From: Euglena gracilis
Lineage: Eukaryota; Euglenida; Euglenophyceae; Euglenales
Length of the DNA stretch: 64,000 nucleotides
NCBI GenBank assembly: GCA_039621445.1
Contig: CP154955.1
Coordinates: 33,835,417 to 33,899,416 of the forward strand
Direction: 5' to 3'
How positions within the stretch are numbered: position 1 is the first letter of the stretch; each line of letters starts with the position of its first letter. Below are positions 35,761 through 48,700 of this stretch, one piece after another. The translations under genes and the position numbers were made by a program. The notes below the pieces were generated by a model. It had not been told where the DNA came from, did no database searches, and saw only the letters and a program-made list of their open reading frames with translations.

Positions 35761-36732
35761 TGCAATTTTTCAGCGCATTGGCAGACGAGATTTCTTACGA
35801 ACACTTTTTGTGAAGCTTTGGACATTTTTTCCCCACCTTCTCGGATTTGTAGGAAATGTTGGAAAGTATATTTGAGAGCAACCTCAAAACACAATGTTTA
35901 TCGCGATAGGCATTGTGCTAGAACGTTTGTGAATTTGCAAATTGATTTCAGTGAAGCCAGATCAACAATCTTTGGTTTCTTCTTTCCATAATGGAGTCCG
36001 TTTTTTTCTGCCAACTGGCGATTTCGACGCTTTCGGTCGGGTTAATGTAATTTGACTTGTGAGCCCCCCCCTCCCAGGGTTCGATAAGAGGGTGTACGGG
36101 GATTAGGTGGAGTGCTTTTAGGTCGATTTTGTCCACCCAGTTATTTTTTCAACACTGGGCAAACTTGCTGGACGTGATCCAGCTTGAAAGGTTTTACTTG
36201 GAACTATAAATTTAGTTCCCTGCTGTCACTGATCAATCTCCATTTTGCCCCCCCTCTGGCTTTGATATGAGAAACCCAAGGATTGTTCGAATCTGTCACC
36301 CTCTGCATGAACCCAGAATTTTCATAACCCTCCAGTTTTACCCTGATTTTTGGAGGAACCGTTTGTGCCTCTGTGCAAAGGAGCCATTTCAAAAACCAAT
36401 AAACAGCCTCTTATGCCAACCTGTTTGAAATTTGAAAAATAAATATTGTGAAATTGTAGTTCTCGCTCTCCTGTACTCCTATGTATATTTATGCCCCCTC
36501 CCCTCCTTACCAAGTTATTTGGCCCCTGTACAGGACATGGGAGATGTGATTAGAATGCAAAGACATAGCATGACCCCAGTCAATCCCCTATTTTCTTTGA
36601 TCGTGCAGAGTGAAGACGTTTTATGTCTTTTAGTGTCCAATTTCGCTATAGTATAGTCAAACAAGTGACCTGAAACTTCAATTAAATTGTATATGAATTA
36701 AATAGCTTCAAAGGTTCTCATCAAAGGAAAGA
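35761..36732. other. No supported gene; immediate upstream region of the phosphofructokinase locus
   Basis: Nearly 1 kb of moderately AT-rich DNA with no recognisable domain on either strand. Because the first phosphofructokinase exon found begins shortly afterwards, promoter or 5' leader sequence may lie here, but no specific element such as a TATA box can be singled out. Confidence 0.35.
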
Positions 36733-39700
36733 ATGCCATTCATTTTTCATCGGCTTTGCCAGAGCACAATATATGATTCTTCCAAATCATTTCTTCCGAA
36801 GGCAGATTTCGCCAAGCAAAAGATGCGCTACGAGCTGACAATGGAGACGCTATCGTTGACCCAAGCCGATTTCCGGGTCACACATCTGCCTGGCCGTCCC
36901 TACCCCACCCCGCTGAAGTACCCTCAATACCACCGCAGCTTACCTCGAGTATTGTACCGCTCTGAGGAGGGCAAGGCTGGCAGCGAGCTAAGGTGTCGTT
37001 TGTGTTACAGGTTTGAATTAGAACTGGATTTTTTTTTGAAAAGGTTGGGCCACTGGGGTTGGGTGGATGAACGGGTGGAATGCAGCCACCGAAAATATCT
37101 CTTGATCAATCATTTAGTTATATGCAGGAAAATCAAAATCACACGACCGAAAGTGTATTTGTTTCCCAATACAATTTTCCACTCATTCTGTCATTTTTGA
37201 GCAAAAAAAACCCTAGTCACCAAGTCCAGCCAGTCCACCTAGTCACCATTTTTTTTGGATAAACGTCAAATTCATTGTGTAAAACTGTTATTTAGCTTCT
37301 TTCTGTGTGCGGCTCGAAAGCAGTTTTTACAGGTCCGGGAGGCCAAAAAAAAAACATTGTTTTGGCAAAAAAAATTCCTTTTTTTTTCTTCGACTTTTCT
37401 GACCCGGAAATGACCCAAAATCCATGAACTTTGAGGAAAAGACAAAAAACAGTTTTGAGGTCTGGGGTATCGAAAAACGCCCATTTTTGGCTCGAAAACA
37501 GTTTTTCCAGGTGGGTCTGGAGGACAGGTTTCATTGGCTCGGCAGTTATCGTGCTTCCTCAGAGGGGGGGGGGGTCATATTTGGTCGCGAAATCAAATCC
37601 CTGGGGTGGGGCTTGTATTGGGGAGGGGGTTAATTTGGCTCGAAGAAATTGCTTGCAACCTTTAAAAAAAAATCACCCCAATCCTTCGCAACAAAATCCT
37701 CGTTCTTTCACTCCTCTGAGGTTTGTTGGTTTCCTGCTCAAATTCTTTCTCTTTTGGAGTTATTCATGTAAACCCCCCCATAAGACCCCCCTGTCTTGAA
37801 ATCTCTTCCCCCGTCTTGAAAGTCTTGAAATCCCACCGAAGGTGTTACCTTGTGCAATACACCAATCTGCACTTGTGCTCCCTTGGTTACCAAAACCGAT
37901 GGATGCTGTTTAAGAAATTTGCAACATAACTTTATTTTCCACGTTGCTCCTTTCTTGCAGCTTTGTCCACGCGGGGCCCCATACATTGTTACATTTCAAT
38001 CCACCCGAGACAACAATTGCAATCGTGACGTGTGGAGGCCTGTGCCCTGGTTTGAACGACGTCATCCGAGCATTAACACTCTTTTCGTTGGAAGCATATA
38101 AGGTGCCATCTTTTGTACACTTGGTTCTTTTGGTTTGTAAACCCCCCCACTTATAACCAGGTTTTGAATAGTGCTGAGCTCTTAATAAGCGCGCACCCAC
38201 CCCTTCATTGACCCCTCCATACATACCGGCCCACTCCATGGAGCTCTTTTGCCTGAAATCCATGGGTTTTGTGCCAGAAAGCTGGCGGTGGTGGGTCGAA
38301 AAACGCTCGTTTTCGGCTCAAAAACAGTTTTTCCGGGTCCGGGAGGCCCAAAAACATCGTTTCGGGCAAAAAAATTTTTTTCGATTTTTTTCGACTTTTT
38401 TGACCCGGTTTTGACCCAAAGTCAATGGGTCGGCGGTCCAAAACGTGGCGCTGGCGGGTCGAAAAACGCTCGTTTTCGGCTCAAAAACAGTTTTTCCGGG
38501 TCCGGGAGGCCAAAAAACATCGTTTCGGGCAAAAAAAATTTTTTCGATTTTTTTTCGATTTTTTTGACCCGGGTTTGACCCAAAGTCAATGGGTCGGCGG
38601 TCCAAAACGGGGCGCTGGCGGGTCGAAAAACGCTCGTTTTCGGCTCAAAAACAGTTTTTCCGGGTCCGGGAGGCCAAAAAACATCGTTTCGGGCAAAAAA
38701 TTTTTTTTCGATTTTTTTCGATTTTTTTGACCCGGGTTTGACCCAAAGTCAATGGGTCGGCGGTCCAAAACAGGGCGCTGGCGGGTCGAAAAACGCTCGT
38801 TTTCGGCTCAAAAACAGTTTTTCCGGGTCCGGGAGGCCAAAAAACATCGTTTCGGGTAAAAAAAATTTTTTTCGATTTTTTTCGACTTTTTTGACCCGGG
38901 TTTGACCCAAAGTCAATGGGTTGGCGGCCCAAAACGGGGCGCTGGCGGGTCGAAAAACGCTCATTTTCGGCTCAAAAACAGTTTTTCCGGGTCCGGGAGG
39001 CCAAAAAACATCGTTTCGGGCAAAAAAAATTTTTTCGATTTTTTTCGACTTTTTTGACCCGGTTTTGACCCAAAGTCAACGGGTTGGCGGCCCAAAACAG
39101 GGCGCTGGCGGGTCGAAAAACGCTCGTTTTCGGCTCAAAAACAGTTTTTCCGGGTCCGGGAGGCCAAAAAACATCGTTTTGGGCAAAAAAAATTTTTTCG
39201 ATTTTTTTCGACTTTTTTGGCCGTAAAACGGCCAAGTCGGACAGAGGGAAAAGTGTACAAAATGGCCTAAATTGGCTGAAAAACGGCCGTATCTCGGGCT
39301 AGGCGGTGAGCTGCGGGGAAACCAAAATCCCAGTAGATAGAGCGTTCCAAGGGCTTCAATTTAGGTCTCCGGACATTTCCTTTGATTTTGCATCATTTTC
39401 GAGAAATTTTGAGAACATTCGTTTTTTGACCCCCACCCCCCGAAAACGGCTAAGTCGAACAGTGGAAAAAGTGTACAAAACGGCCATCCGGGCCAAAAAC
39501 GGCCGTATCTCGGGCCAGGCGGGGAGTTGCGGGGAAAGCAAAATACCGGCAGATGGGGCGTTCCAAGGGCTTCAAATTAGGTCTCCGGACATTTCCTTTG
39601 ATTTTGCTTCATTTTGGAGATATTTTGAAAATTGACATTTTTTGGCCGTCCAAAGGGGGGGGGCTTAAAAAGGGAGGTTGGCCAATCCTACCCAGTTTGG

Positions 39701-42700
39701 ACCCCTTCGCGCGTGAATAACTCGGGCCTGGCGGGGAGTTGGGGGTCAAACCCAGGTGATTCGGAAACTAGGAATCCAGTCGCTCGCGACTGAAAAAAAA
39801 AAATTCGGGAACGGGGCCGGGATCATGGTGATAATCCGCCGGTTCCCGAGGGGGGGGGAGGGGGGGGGTTCGGGGGGGGGGGTTTTCCCCCAGTGGTAAG
39901 CTTCGCTCTTACCCATAAAGGGATAAGAGCTCAGCGCCCCCCCACCTATAACCCCCCCCCCCCTCAGGCTGACCAACCAAACCGGGACCTATAACCCCCC
40001 CCACGGGGAAGAAAAATGAAAGCCGCTGGGGGCGATTTTTTCGGCCGCAAACCACCCCAAAACTGATTTTTTGGCAATTTTTTGAGACCGACCATCACCA
40101 AAAAATCCATTTTGACCAAAATTGTCAAAAATTGCCAAATTTGGGGGTTTTCGGGGTCATTTTTGGGGGGTCGGATTTTCACCAACAATTCCGGGACCTA
40201 TAACCCCCCCCACCTATAAACCCCCCCTTCGGCCGACCAACCAACCGGATCCTATAACCCCCGGGGGATGTCCTCCCACTACCCCTCCTGGACCAGGGGG
40301 GGGGTTTGGACCACCCCCCCACCTGCCAGGATGGGGCAAGGTGGGCCAAGGGGGGTCCGGACCGATCCCGGGACCCCCCAAATCCCGGGATCGGTCCGGA
40401 CCCCCCAAATAAGTCAAATTTTCCTTCCAGCACTTTGCGCCGAAAATTTTTTCCATTTTTGACAATTTTTTTGCCCAAAAAGTGCCCAAAACAGCATTTT
40501 TAGCCATTTGGGAGGGTCATTTCGCGCCGGGCCAAAAATCGCTCACCCAGACTGCACCACTGTTTAGGTGTTTTCCCCCCACCTGCCTTTACATCGAGGC
40601 CTGCTGGGGGGTTTGGTGAGGGGTCGTATATCTATTTTTAAAGGAAGAGTCTTTCAGATCCTTGTTTGGTTGTTCGTCTTGCGACGGCGGCGGGAGGGGT
40701 TACAACGACATTGATTTATTTACCACATTTTTTTGTCCAAGTTCAGGTCCCAAAAACAAGAAATGGTTGTGTTTGATTTCTCTGCAAAATCAGAAATAAT
40801 AGCAAGCAAGGATCATTTTGTTTCGCATTTGTCACAGGTGAAGAGGGTGCTGGGGTACCGCTTTGGCTACATGGGAATCCTGAAAGGTGCCTCTTTCTCT
40901 TCATGCTTATTTTTTCAAATGCAAGATGTCCATCCTATATCAAGCAGAAGTTCGCGCAAACCTCTTATTTATTGTAGCAGCAATTTCATTCATTCATTCA
41001 TTCATTGATCTGTGCTTCTTCTACTTTTACTTCCCCTTCTATTTATGATTTGGGTTGCTTATTTTCATCAAAGAATAAGAATTATCCCCGAGGAGGGGAT
41101 TTTCAGACCCCTAGGAATGGGGAGGGGGAGGCAATAAGAACTGCAGACCACCCAGAATAATTTTTTTTCAGTCGCGAGGGACTGGATCACGGCTTGCTGA
41201 AATACATCCGTTTGAACTCCACGCCTGACCAGGCTTGAGTTATTCAGCTGACAAAAGAAAATATCTCGAAAATGATGGGCAATCAAAAAAAATCAAACAG
41301 GAGAGCATGTATGTGGGGTGAGACTTTCAAAAAACAAAACAAGATCATGCAAAAAAAAGGAAAGAATTTCCAAAAATCGCCCGAAATTTTTTTTAAAAAG
41401 TGGGGGAACACTGCTGTGCTGGGCAACCCCCCCATGGGTGTCCAGCGGCCCAACGCACCGCGGCCAGCGGCCCAACGCACTCCGGGGGGGGGGGGGCATT
41501 GCTGCTTTGTACGAAATTACAAAGAAAAAAACATGTATGTTTTACTGACGGTGGCACAACCATATGCTGGAAAATATTGTAATGGTTGGCCCTCGCAGCC
41601 ACCCTCCCCAGTCCCCCCTTCCCGGATGCAATCATTGATCTCTGTTGGACAAGCCTTTGAGGACCTTTTAGAATTTATTGCTGAGCCCCTGTGGCCATGT
41701 TGTTTCAGACTTGTGGCTTTTAGATGTCTTTCATCCTTGCACTTTTTTGTGAGCCTCATGCACAAGATATGCCCAAATAATGTCGTTGTTATGCATGTAC
41801 AACGTGCCCGGGAGGGATCTTCAGGGGGCACCCCCCTTTTCCCAGTTGGCAAGCTTTGCTCACACTAATATGACAACTCAGCGACCCCCTAAATTACCCC
41901 ACCAATTATCCCAGCACACTCCAAATGCAACCCGCCCTCAGAATTCTCATCATCCCCAACCACAAAAATGGATTCCCTCCAAAATTTTTAAAGGATTCAA
42001 AATTGCAGGCTTTGGCTTATTTTTTGAGTCCCAGGGGGTTTGGCTGATGAGTTTGCCTTTTTTTTAAAAAAAAAACCTATAACCACATGCTTTGAAATGA
42101 AAGCTCTCCGGTCATTTTTGCTTTCATTCATCGGCAGGCATATATGTTGATCTCAATGCAGATCTGGTTCGCAATATCAATCAGTCTGGTGGTTCTTTCC
42201 TTGGCTCTTCTCGTGGTTATGATCAAGTACCCACAACGAAAAGTTCCCAGAGGCTTTTAACACCAGCGAAAGTCAGGGGACTTCGAAGTGAAAGCGAGGC
42301 GAACCTCCTGGAATGTATTGTTTTGAATTGAAGCCAAGCTGTGTTAGCCAACGGTTCATGTGTCCTTTGTGGTGAAAGGTTGCTCGCACGAAGGCCTTCC
42401 AGTGGGTGCTTGGTTGGGGTCCGGATGAGTACGCCAAGGAAATGGTGGAAAACCTTGCCCAGTGTGGCTCTCTGTACCCTCTGCCTCCTCTATCTATTGC
42501 AGCGATTTCTTGCCCCCCACTGCTTTAAAGAAACCTGTTTAGCTGAATGAAAAAAACTTCAGTGCCCAATTCAAACCTCTCAAAATCTTTCAAAGACAAG
42601 GTGGACCTAAAAAATAAATGGGAGGGGCTCTTTTTTTGAACGGTTCAAACGATATTTTGAATGTCATCCCTGTTATCATTTCTTTCCTCATGAAGCAAGA

Positions 42701-45700
42701 CATTAAACAGCTCTTGGGCAACGAGATTTAAGGACTTCTGAAATGAATGATTTTTTTTGCTGGCTGCATTATTGAGCCAAACGCTTCATCTTGTTGCAAA
42801 TGGATAAGAATTCAAATATCTTCCCCTGCTATGGCCGAGGGGCGCTTCGTCGTCCCAGGCTGGGGGTCAATGTTTTGTTCACGGTGGGCGGCGACGGCAC
42901 CCAGCAAGGAGCGCAGGCGTTAGTGGAGGAGATCGCACGTCAGGGTCGAGACATAGCAGTCGTGGGTCTGTCTCGTCCTTGATGGTGGCCCCCTGTGGGT
43001 TGACAAGGTTGTTGGAGTGGTTTGATGTTTATGATGTTTGAGGTTTGGTTTGTTCATTCAGGGGCCTCTATGCAAACTCAAAAAAAATTTGTTTTCAAGT
43101 TTTAAGTTTTATTTGTTTTCAAGTTAAAATATTATATTACATATTATTATTGCACCTTCCGTTGCCAGGGATCCCAAAGACCATTGACAACGACGTGGCT
43201 TTCATTCAGCGGACATTTGGCTTCTCCACTGGCGTCGAGTTTGCTGTGCAGTGTCTGCGGTATCCGCCCCCATCCAGCATATGGCCTCATGCTTCCAGAC
43301 CCCTCGTCCCCTCCCTCCTGTCAACATCAGTTCTGTCTGTCTCTCAGGGCAGCACAAATTGAAGCACGATCTCAACTCAATGGGGTCTGCATCGTGAAGC
43401 TTGATGGACGACTTTCAGGCTTTGTCGCGGCTCAGGTGCCGTTGATAGTGTGTTCCTTTTCAGAATTCCAATGTCCTTGTTGTCATGATTTTATGTGAAC
43501 TTTTGCATATTGTGTATGTACTTAAACCAAAAGTACCTACAAGCATTGAAATTGATTTTGTGTTCGTGTCAATGACACAGTTCCGTTGATGCGTATGTTG
43601 ATATCAGTGTATTTTGTTTAGATTAATTTTTTGTTCTTCTGTTTCAGCGGAGGTCAGCTTTTCGTACGAAATCAGTTGAAATAAGATTTATCTAAAATAT
43701 TAATTATTAAAGAAGGAAATGAGCTGAATTTTTTTCAATCTTTCTCTTTTCAATACATTTTGATCAAAACAAGCACCACGTTAAAGTGAAATTACACAGT
43801 CACGTTATCAACATCTTAATGTTGATGGTTTGCTTTATGTGAATTCCACTGCTGCAAATTTGTATTTCAAATCAACACAATTTGATGCAAAGTAATGCTG
43901 CAATTCCCAATAATAATAGTATTATTACAATAATTTTTTGGTCATACACTCCGACGCAAAAATAATGAATCAGTCCCTCCACAAAAATAATGAATCACCC
44001 AAATTTTCAAGAATTGTCACGGTCTGGCATACTTCATGGAAACTGACCTCAGAAACATGCAGCCGCTTCATTCAAACAGTGGTAACACACAAAATGCAAT
44101 CATAATACGCCAGAAACGCTGCCTGCTGCTGTAAACATCAAGTTTTCTGTGTGCACACTGTATCAGGAAGTGATGTGACCCGTGGTGCACAAAGCGCATT
44201 CAGGGACCAAACCGCCAGCAAACCGCATTGGACGGCATCGTGTGATTCAGCAATGCGGTTCATCGATGCACGCAGCGTGGCAGCACAGCGCAACAGGTCA
44301 GCATCCCCGCGTGCGCAGCCCGCTCATTTGCGCGAGGGACGTTCCTGTGGCCGAGATGGTATGTATTCTGTTCGCTTGCACGCATCAAACGTTTCCCATT
44401 TGTCGCTGTCACCAGCCAACTCCAACGCGAAATGGGCCTACCGCCGAAATACTTTTTTCTCTCGCCCCGAAACAGAGGCACAGTGTACGTGGAATCGCGC
44501 CCCAAATGGGAGTTTTCCTGCCCAGGAACGTCCCTTACCCACGATCAATATGATGTCGAGTAGGCCTTGGCTGCAATGACAGCATCCAATCGCTTCGGCA
44601 TGCTGTCGCACAACTTCTGCACCTCTGCCACCGTGATCCAACCCCATTCATCCTGCACAGCGGCCCAAACTGCAACACAATTTGATGCCAGGGTGATGCT
44701 CCTGCACAGCAGAAGCAATGTTACGCTTATGGATGTTGTTCGTAGCATTGCTTCTGCTGTGCAGGAGCATCACCCTGGCATCAAATTGTGCTGCAGTTTG
44801 GGCCGCTGTGCAGGATGAATGGGGTTGGATCACGGTGGCAGAGGTGCAGAAGTTGTGCGACAGCATGCCGAAGCGATTGGATGCTGTCATTGCAGCCAAG
44901 GCCTACTCGACATCATATTGATCGTGGGTAAGGGACGTTCCTGGGCAGGAAAACTCCCATTTGGGGCGCGATTCCACGTACACTGTGCCTCTGTTTCGGG
45001 GCGAGAGAAAAAAGTATTTCGGCGGTAGGCCCATTTCGCGTTGGAGTTGGCTGGTGACAGCGACAAATGGGAAACGTTTGATGCGTGCAAGCGAACAGAA
45101 TACATACCATCTCGGCCACAGGAACGTCCCTCGCGCAAATGAGCGGGCTGCGCACGCGGGGATGCTGACCTGTTGCGCTGTGCTGCCACGCTGCGTGCAT
45201 CGATGAACCGCATTGCTGAATCACACGATGCCGTCCAATGCGGTTTGCTGGCGGTTTGGTCCCTGAATGCGCTTTGTGCACCACGGGTCACATCACTTCC
45301 TGATACAGTGTGCACACAGAAAACTTGATGTTTACAGCAGCAGGCAGCGTTTCTGGCGTATTATGATTGCATTTTGTGTGTTACCACTGTTTGAATGAAG
45401 CGGCTGCATGTTTCTGAGGTCAGTTTCCATGAAGCGTGCCAGACCGTGACAATTCTTGAAAATTTGGGTGATTCATTATTTTTGTGGAGGGACTGATCCA
45501 TTATTTTTGTGTCGGAGTGTACTAATAAATTTGAGTATGTATGACATTGACTTTGTTTTTAATATTGATATATTACTTTTTTAAAATGCATTTCATAGTG
45601 TTCATGTCAATATTTTTTGTTCATGTTTATGGAAGTATCAATTATCGTTTTTGTTAATTCCAACGCCAAAGAGAATGCCAACATTTCAATATCAATACAC

Positions 45701-48700
45701 GCCATGATCATTTTGCGTTGATTTCAACTTGATGTAGAGGAAAGTGTCCAAGGCTTCCCTCACACCAGGCTGCTGTGTCTTTTGGAGGCGCTCACATAGT
45801 CCTGATCCCAGAGAACCCAGTGGACCTCCCCACCATCAAGAGGCTGGTGGACGCCAACTTCATGTGGCGCCAGTATTGTGTCATCGTGGTTGCTGTTGGT
45901 TTTGGGCAGTCTATTCGGCCAGATCTGGGGGTGTGGTGCCACCTCCAATTCCTCAAGATGAGTTGTGTTGATGTTGAGCAGAAAACCCCTTTAACGAGAG
46001 AACTTCGTGGTCTGGTGAGATAGGAACCTGTGTGGTCTTTGATTTAGCAACCAATTATTAAACCCCTCTTTTTTTGAAAGGGGACAAGCTATAATGGACC
46101 AGAAAACGATATTGGTACCAAAAGTTTGGTTTTTCTGCCCCCAAACCCCCACAAATTAACCCCCCCCTTTTAGCCCCTCCCAACAACCCCTCCCATTTTT
46201 AATCCTCCCCTGGGTTCAATCACCAAACCTCGACTTGTGAGGACATAGTCACACGTCCAAAAACAGTTGTGGTCAGCATCCCACCTGTTATTTTTTGGCA
46301 AGAGACCAGAAAATTCTTATCGGTCTAACAGGCATTTACGTTTTGTGTTTTTCCATTGCACATATGTACAACCTTTTGGTCTTTTTTAGACCTGACTTTG
46401 AAACTCACTCCTTTGACCCTTTAGTCCCACAGGTCCTCCGTTTGGGATCTGTGTCATTTGCCGACGTTTAGATCCAGAGACCCAGCGTTGGTGTTTTTCT
46501 TTGCGTCTCCACCATTTTCCAAAGAGTTTTAAACCCCGGGGTTCAATTCCAAGAGACTTGAATTTCAGCAATTTTTGGGGCCGACAGTCAGTCGCCTGGA
46601 CCGCACCACTATTTAAGAAGGGTGGGGGCGTCCCCCCCCCCACCTGCCTTTATATCAAACCCTGCTTACAACCCCTTGGGGGTCCCTGGGGGGTTGTAGA
46701 CAGTGTTTGTTTACCCCCAAATGTAAGCATTTGGGTTTTCAAAAAAAACAGCCCCAGGGGTTGTTTATATTTGGAGGTTTCCTCATATCTGGAACGCCGA
46801 TGTTTCGGTCGTTCGAAGGTCATTTTATGAAAAATCCCTCATACACTCCAGTAAGGAGTTGTTTGTATTTGGTCGGTCAAGCCAAAAAGTTGTTTACAGT
46901 TGGGGTTGCTTATAGAGGGGGGTTGCTTATATTTGGGAGGGTATTTCAAAAGTTTAAACTTGTTTAGAAAGGGAGCATAGAAGGTTGTTCAGTTTTTAAA
47001 AATCGTGTGTGTGCATTGAGTTCAAAATGTGAGTGCATGAAAAAATATTAAAATGGGTTCAAGGTGTCTTTAATGGTACAATGAAAATGTTAGTTTGAAG
47101 CAGTTCGATGGAAGGTCATCTCTTTAAAAGTTACAAAGAACGTTGTCAAAGAATGTGTCTAAAATGAGCTGCCAATTTGAACCCATAAACCCTCCCCCAA
47201 ATATAGCCCACCCCCCAATATAACCCCCCCGGGGGTATTATTTTTTCATCCGAAGTCCAGGGCTGGGGGGAGTATATTTGGGAGGTTATAGCTCGGAAAT
47301 GATTCGGGGGGATGTGTTTCGCATTTTTTCGCATTTTTTGCGCATTTTTTCAATTTTAGGGCATTTTTATTTTGCTTTTTGGTGCATTTTTTTTGTGATT
47401 TACCCAATTTTTCGCATTTTTTGACCATTTTTTTGCAATTTTTTAAATTTTCTTTTGCTTGAGACTCATAATTCTATACAATTTTTGTAAATTTGATGCC
47501 ATTTTTGCATGCTTTTGGGCAAAATGTGCACTTTCGTGATTATTGCAATATCTTCCTCAAACTTTGAAAATTTTGCACATTTACACAAAAATGCGCAAAA
47601 AAATCCTCATTTTTCGCATTTTTTTTGAGGCCGGGCTTGCTGATCCCCCGGAATTATTTTGAGTTTTTGGGGCAAAATAATGCACACCGCATTTATTTTT
47701 GACAGCTTCCAAACAATAGCAAAATTTTCTTTCTGGCACTTCGCCGGGAAGTGAAGCATGTTGCACATTTTATGATGCTTGGGTATTTTCCACATGAAAA
47801 ACATTTCATTTTCAGTGACCATTCTGCGAAGCCAAAAACTTGTCCATGAAAGGCAGGCGGGGAGGGAATATGCACCGTGCAGTTTTTGCAGTTTTTTTTT
47901 TTGCAGTTTTCACGTTTTGGGTTTTTTTGCAGTTTTTTTTGCAGTTTTTTTGCAGGGTTTTTTTGCAGCTTTTTTCTGAAAGAAACTGCACACGTGCAGT
48001 TTTTTGCAGTTTTTTTTTGATCTAGTTTTGAGAAAACCTGAGGTGTTTATTTTTTGGTGCTCTGCGCCTCATTACGCTGGATCACATGTTTGAAGGGTCT
48101 TTCTCAAGAGAAAGCATCATCTGTTCATGAGTTGAGTTATCCCATCAGTTGTCTTGCCCCCAACTGTCTTGCCAACTGCTTTGCCTCTTGTAGCCACCAT
48201 TCCAAAAAACAGATTGTTTCGGTGACAAGGGCACAATTGCTCCCCAACCAAAATTGCTCCACCTCCATCCTGTGCATGTGGTGACAGATGTCACGATGCT
48301 TATTTTGCAAGCGTCATTAGCAAAAGGGGTTGGGTGTGTACCAGGCACGATCCCAGCTCTGTAGGAAATCTGCAGAGTCTGGACCTGTCACATCTGACGG
48401 CTGTGTATGAGCGCAGCCTGACAATCATGGCACATCCTATGGGATGTCGCGACACATATCACACGTGCCTGTGTGATCTCTTTTCCCCACAAGTGGTATT
48501 ATTTCTTTTGTTCTCAATTCTCCAAAGTATTGTCATTGTTGAGGGAAAATCCCTCTGAACTGAACTGTGAAGGGAAATCATTTCACAAGCCTTTGTTCTG
48601 TTGATCTTGCTTCTTTGCAAGAAATTCCCAGGTGGTGGACCATCTGGCAATCCCCTGAAGACAGTGTTCAAAGTTTGCGATGGTTGTTGTAGATTTTTTT

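Noticed and set aside
44151-45315. Two identical 142-codon frames on opposite strands
   Set aside because: They are mirror images produced by the palindromic Tc1-like element. Their residues match no part of a transposase and the recognisable C-terminus lies in another frame.
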